NCBI GenBank assembly: GCA_022648685.1
Contig: JALCMW010000007.1
Span: forward strand, 1-64,000
Direction of reading: 5' to 3'
DNA: 64,000 nt
Source of the DNA: Bacteroidales bacterium
Lineage (GTDB): Bacteria > Bacteroidota > Bacteroidia > Bacteroidales > UBA932
Shown here piece after piece: positions 60,734 to 64,000 of the stretch (position 1 is its first letter; each line of letters opens with the position of its first letter). The notes beneath the pieces were generated by a model that saw only the letters and a program-made list of their open reading frames with translations, was not told where the DNA came from and did no database searches. The translations under genes and the position numbers were made by a program.

Positions 60734-61672
60734 ATGAAAACATTTTCAATATGCCATAGATGTCTTTGCTGTATAGTTGCAGTACTAGCTCTGGTTTCGT
60801 GTTCCAGGGAAAATAACGGAGATGGAAATGATGACGGATCCGATATACATGAAACCGATCTACAGAAATATCCCGGCAAAGGAGAGATTAAAATCATGAG
60901 TTTCAATGTGAGATGCAGCACTTCCAAAGAAACGAATCCGTACAACGGTTGGGATTTCCGCAAAGATGCCTGTCTGGAAATGATACGGGATCAGAAACCG
61001 TCTCTCATAGGATTCCAGGAAGCTGTTTTCGATACTCAATGGTCATTTTTCAAAGACAGTCTGGCGAAGAACTATGAAGGGTTCGGCGTCGGCCGGAACG
61101 ACGGAATGGAAAAGGGAGAGTGCATGGGCATTTTGTTCAGGAAATCTGATATAAAAAAGATAGACGGAGGAACTTTCTGGCTTTCCGAAACTCCTGACAA
61201 ACCTTCCAGGGCCGATTCGTGGGGAGCAGGCAATTATCGTTCCGCCACATGGGGTATTTTCGAAGATATTGCTACCGGAAACAAATTCTGCTACATAAAT
61301 ACTCATCTGGATCTGGTCTCTTCTGCCAGAACAAAGGAAATGGAACTGATTTCGGAAAGATTTTCCATGTACAATCCCGACAATTATCCGCAATTTCTGT
61401 CAGCCGATTTCAATACGACACAGAATGATAAAATATTCGATTATATTGAACCTGGAATGCTGAATTCCAGAGACGAAGCTCCGGAAGACAAAACCGACGA
61501 AAATACGACTTACAATGGCTGGGGCGATGCCGGCGGCAAGATAATAGACGATATATTCGGTTCTGCTAAAGTAACCGTAAACGAGTATCACACAGTTTAC
61601 GAAAGCTATGGCGACGCAGCATATCTTTCAGATCATTATCCGATATACGCGATCTTCAAATTCAATAAATAG
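60734..61672 (+). CDS. Lipoprotein of the endonuclease/exonuclease/phosphatase family
   Basis: The protein has 312 residues from the ATG at 60734, chosen because a lipoprotein signal starts there and ends L-V-S-C with C23. The catalytic fold shows the family blocks: M-S-F-N-V-R-C-S; I-G-F-Q-E-A-V with the metal-binding Glu; I-N-T-H-L-D-L; L-S-A-D-F-N-T-T with Asp/Asn; and L-S-D-H-Y-P-I with the catalytic His. Members cleave phosphodiesters or phosphomonoesters. A surface or periplasmic place would suit nutrient nucleic acid, phosphosugar or lipid substrates. It may serve the divergent SusCD pair. Confidence 0.85.
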   Translation: MKTFSICHRCLCCIVAVLALVSCSRENNGDGNDDGSDIHETDLQKYPGKGEIKIMSFNVRCSTSKETNPYNGWDFRKDACLEMIRDQKPSLIGFQEAVFDTQWSFFKDSLAKNYEGFGVGRNDGMEKGECMGILFRKSDIKKIDGGTFWLSETPDKPSRADSWGAGNYRSATWGIFEDIATGNKFCYINTHLDLVSSARTKEMELISERFSMYNPDNYPQFLSADFNTTQNDKIFDYIEPGMLNSRDEAPEDKTDENTTYNGWGDAGGKIIDDIFGSAKVTVNEYHTVYESYGDAAYLSDHYPIYAIFKFNK

Positions 61673-61716
61673 CTGCCTTTTATTAAAATTTTTATGGCTT
61701 ATAAGGAAAATCTTCT

Positions 61717-61756
61717 TACTTTTGCGTCTGACATCAGTGTCAGACTGTCATGACAG
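61717..61756 (+). promoter_or_regulatory. Promoter box followed by a hairpin and a palindrome before the activase gene
   Basis: TACTTTTG at 61717-61724 fits the -7 consensus. Directly after it, GTCTGACA (61726-61733) and TGTCAGAC (61738-61745) form a perfect 8-bp stem with a TCAG loop. The perfect 12-bp palindrome CTGTCATGACAG occupies 61745-61756. The expected transcription start falls inside this region, so it could be a repressor operator or an RNA structure in the leader. Confidence 0.6.
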
Positions 61757-61792
61757 CAGACTGGCTGTTGTAACGGCATCACTATAGAAAGA

Positions 61793-63592
61793 ATGAACAG
61801 AATAGGAATTGATATCGGATCCACTACGGCAAAGATGGCAGTGGTGGATGATTCCGGAAATATTGTATTTTCCAGATACCTGAGACATAATGCCAGGATA
61901 GGAAATACGTTGAGCACCCTGTTTTCCGAAGTAATCAAGGCCATCGGTGATAAGGAAGTCGCTTTCGGAATCACTGGGTCCATAGGAATGGGCATAGCAC
62001 AAAAGTGTTCATTGCCGTTCGTCCAGGAAGTGATAGCGGCATCAAAGGCTACGCGTTTCAGATACAACAAGGCGATAAGCACCCTGATAGATATAGGCGG
62101 TGAAGATGCCAAAGTGGTGTTTTTCAATGACAAGGGTGAAGCCGTGGATCTCAGGATGAACGGGAACTGCGCTGCAGGAACGGGGGCTTTCATTGACCAG
62201 ATGGCCATAATATTGGGTGAAAGCATTGAAGGATTGAACAGTCTGGCGTTGAAGGCCGACAGGATATTCCCTATTGCAAGCAGATGCGGGGTTTTCTGCA
62301 AAACAGACATACAAAATCTCATAGCAAAGAAAATCAGCAAGGAAGACATCTCCGCTTCCATATTCCATGCCGTCGCAGTCCAGACTGTGGTGACTCTGGC
62401 GCATGGCTACGACATCAAGGCCCCGGTACTTTTTTGCGGAGGCCCATTGTCCTTCATACCGGCTCTGAGAAAAGAGTTCACAGAATATCTCAATTTGTCC
62501 AGGGATGATATCATAGTCCCTGAAGAAGGTAAACTTTTCCCGGCATTGGGCACGGCTTTGTCATGCGGAGACGGGAAACTTTACCGCATATCCGAACTTG
62601 ACAAAATAATCGGAGATTCTTTCGGTACCGGCAATGACAAGAAAGATGCCTTACCTCCGATCTTCATTGATAAAGAGAGCCATGATAGATGGCTGGAACA
62701 AATATCTTCGAAAAAAACGGAAAGGGCCGTATTGGAACCGGGGGTACAGGAAGTATATTTGGGAATCGATTCCGGTTCTACTACGACCAAAGTGGTTTTC
62801 ACTGACAGACAGGGAAGAATATTGTTTTCATTTTATTCCGACAACAATGCCGATCCGGTAAGTACCGCTTCAGAAGGGATAAGGAGATTCAATGAAAAAT
62901 GCTGCGAGACAGGCACCGACGCCCGCATTGTGGGAAGCTGCTCGACAGGATACGGGGAAGATTTGATAAAGGCGGCTTTCCGTATGGACCACGGGATAAT
63001 AGAAACGATAGCACATTATCTTGCTGCAAGCCATATAGATTCGGATGTTTCGTTCATTCTGGACATCGGAGGACAGGACATGAAAGCCATCTATGTGGAA
63101 AACAAGGTGATAAACAGAATAGAGATAAATGAATCTTGTTCTTCGGGCTGCGGTTCTTTCATAGAGACTTTTGCTAAATCGCTTGGCTATGCCGTCGGGG
63201 ATTTCGCCGAAGCGGCCTGCAGATCATCTTCTCCCTGCGATCTGGGAACAAGGTGTACGGTCTTCATGAATTCTAAGGTTAAGCAAGTGCTCAGGGAAGG
63301 CTACGGCATAGAAGATATAGCTGCGGGACTGGCTTATTCAGTGGTAAAGAATTGTCTTTACAAGGTTTTGAAAATTACGGATATCTCTTCTCTGGGCAAA
63401 CATATTGTGGTTCAGGGAGGAACGATGAAAAACGATGCGGTGGTGAAGGCTCTGGAAAATCTGTCCGGCGCCAGGGTCTCGAGAAGCGATTGCCCGGAAC
63501 TCATGGGTGCTTACGGCTGCGCTTTGTATTCCATTGAAAACATGACGGATCATAAACAAAAAATCAAAGAGGAATGTGTTCAGACAATATAA
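61793..63592 (+). CDS. 2-Hydroxyacyl-CoA dehydratase activase (BadF/BadG/HgdC-type ATPase, two repeats)
   Basis: This 599-residue ATPase uses ATP to push an electron into a 2-hydroxyacyl-CoA dehydratase or a related reductase. Two ASKHA-fold repeats are seen. One starts G-I-D-I-G-S-T-T-A-K at residue 5 and the other G-I-D-S-G-S-T-T-T-K at about 324. Each has the cluster-ligand pattern: N-G-N-C-A-A-G-T-G with C126 and S-R-C-G-V-F-C with C165, then N-E-S-C-S-S-G-C-G and T-R-C-T-V-F in repeat two. These match the two cysteines per monomer that hold the [4Fe-4S] cluster. In many Bacteroidales the activase is fused to a dehydratase-like part, but here the next part is a separate overlapping frame. 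Confidence 0.88.
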   Translation: MNRIGIDIGSTTAKMAVVDDSGNIVFSRYLRHNARIGNTLSTLFSEVIKAIGDKEVAFGITGSIGMGIAQKCSLPFVQEVIAASKATRFRYNKAISTLIDIGGEDAKVVFFNDKGEAVDLRMNGNCAAGTGAFIDQMAIILGESIEGLNSLALKADRIFPIASRCGVFCKTDIQNLIAKKISKEDISASIFHAVAVQTVVTLAHGYDIKAPVLFCGGPLSFIPALRKEFTEYLNLSRDDIIVPEEGKLFPALGTALSCGDGKLYRISELDKIIGDSFGTGNDKKDALPPIFIDKESHDRWLEQISSKKTERAVLEPGVQEVYLGIDSGSTTTKVVFTDRQGRILFSFYSDNNADPVSTASEGIRRFNEKCCETGTDARIVGSCSTGYGEDLIKAAFRMDHGIIETIAHYLAASHIDSDVSFILDIGGQDMKAIYVENKVINRIEINESCSSGCGSFIETFAKSLGYAVGDFAEAACRSSSPCDLGTRCTVFMNSKVKQVLREGYGIEDIAAGLAYSVVKNCLYKVLKITDISSLGKHIVVQGGTMKNDAVVKALENLSGARVSRSDCPELMGAYGCALYSIENMTDHKQKIKEECVQTI

Positions 63593-64000
63593 CAGGCAGA
63601 AGCGTCGGGGAGTTGCTGGAGAATGCTTCGTTCAAGACAAAGACGCTTAATTGCCATGGTTGCGAGAACAACTGCCTGGTGATCAAATACGATTTCGGCG
63701 GGTCAAAGGTATACTATTCTGGAAACAGATGCGAGAAAATATTCAACAACGGTGGAAAAGCCCTGAAAAAAGGGGCGGACGCCTATGAAAAAAAATTTAA
63801 GCTTCTGTTCGACAGGGCAGGCGGTGCAATAAACGGGGGTTCGGAAAAAATAGGGATACCCCGTGTCCTGAATATGTATGAAGACTTTCCTTTCTGGCAT
63901 ACTTTGTTTACTGAATGCGGCTTCGAAGTCGTGTTGTCCGATCCTTCGAATATGAAAGAATATGAGGAAAACGCCAGGATGGTGATGTCTGACAATATCT
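63574..64000 (+). CDS. Dehydratase-like partner of the activase (DUF2229/HgdB-type), partial
   Basis: An ATG at 63574, within the last codons of the activase, opens a frame that runs off the window end (142 residues seen). It has N-C-H-G-C-E-N-N-C with four clustered cysteine/histidine positions, then S-G-N-R-C-E-K, then I-G-I-P-R-V-L-N-M-Y-E-D-F-P-F-W. These are the blocks that follow the activase domains in fused 1400-residue proteins. The two genes overlap by 19 bases, with the second frame at -1. This may be a real gene split with coupled translation, or a frameshift in a fused gene. Confidence 0.75.
   Translation, partial: MCSDNITGRSVGELLENASFKTKTLNCHGCENNCLVIKYDFGGSKVYYSGNRCEKIFNNGGKALKKGADAYEKKFKLLFDRAGGAINGGSEKIGIPRVLNMYEDFPFWHTLFTECGFEVVLSDPSNMKEYEENARMVMSDNI

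Overview
The window looks like a chromosomal segment of a gut-type Bacteroidales bacterium. The signs are two SusC/SusD pairs, a hybrid two-component regulator, an UpxY-type NusG paralogue heading a surface-polysaccharide operon, promoter boxes of the Bacteroidetes type (TTTG, about 20 bases, TAnnTTTG), and relics of IS66 and IS21. I cannot name the genus. No tRNA, rRNA or CRISPR array was seen.

Layout. (1) 1-1620: a scar region with an IS66 transposase tail and 20-bp repeats, a 5'-truncated uracil-DNA-glycosylase-like gene joined to a frameshifted SinR-family remnant, and a silent stretch. (2) 1621-28100, all on the minus strand: a capsule/O-antigen-type operon of about 26 kb. It runs from a promoter near 28095 to a terminator at 1621-1649. 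In transcription order it holds an UpxY-like antiterminator, a phospholipase-B-like Ntn hydrolase, WecC and WecB (UDP-ManNAcA), a glycosyltransferase, a propeller protein, a Wzx-type flippase, an EpsG-type polymerase, a glycosyltransferase, a ChbG-type deacetylase, a second UDP-HexNAc dehydrogenase, a glycosyltransferase, an acyl-tailoring cassette (AAC(3)-type acyltransferase, VOC protein, FkbH-like protein, acyl carrier protein), a second propeller protein, a heparinase II/III-like lyase, a glycosyltransferase, a GNAT, a PLP aminotransferase, a nucleotide-sugar 4,6-dehydratase, the initiating phosphoglycosyl transferase, a decayed glycosyltransferase and a WbuC cupin. The middle (about 5.6-23.1 kb) is visibly more AT-rich than both ends, as in a swapped capsule cassette between conserved flanks. 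(3) 28157-32279: an AraC regulator, a cupin, an AAA ATPase, an IS21 istA relic and an aldo-keto reductase. (4) 32434-37542: a stress block with a lipoprotein thioredoxin and a 1-Cys peroxiredoxin divergent from OxyR, an RRM protein with a DEAD-box helicase, a GNAT, and desulfoferrodoxin. (5) 37991-54573: a polysaccharide utilisation locus whose contents (GH2, GH53, SusE-like, SusD, SusC, clan-A-like hydrolase, HTCS) match the known Bacteroides beta-1,4-galactan loci. (6) 54849-61672: a small membrane protein, a second SusC/SusD pair of unknown substrate and a divergent lipoprotein of the endonuclease/exonuclease/phosphatase fold. (7) 61717-64000: a 2-hydroxyacyl-CoA dehydratase activase with a striking hairpin/palindrome leader, followed by an overlapping partial gene.

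How the parts may work together. In the capsule operon the WecB/WecC and TviB/WbpO-type enzymes would supply two uronic-type amino sugars. The dehydratase, aminotransferase and possibly the GNAT would make a 2,4-diamino-trideoxy sugar for the initiating transferase. The FkbH/ACP/VOC/AAC(3) cassette, perhaps after ChbG-type deacetylation, could attach an unusual acyl group made on a carrier protein to an amino sugar. That cassette and the phospholipase-B-like second gene are the least ordinary parts. In the galactan locus, lipoproteins and SusCD would capture and import galactan cut by the GH53 enzyme, GH2 and the clan-A-like enzyme would finish it, and the HTCS would sense the products.
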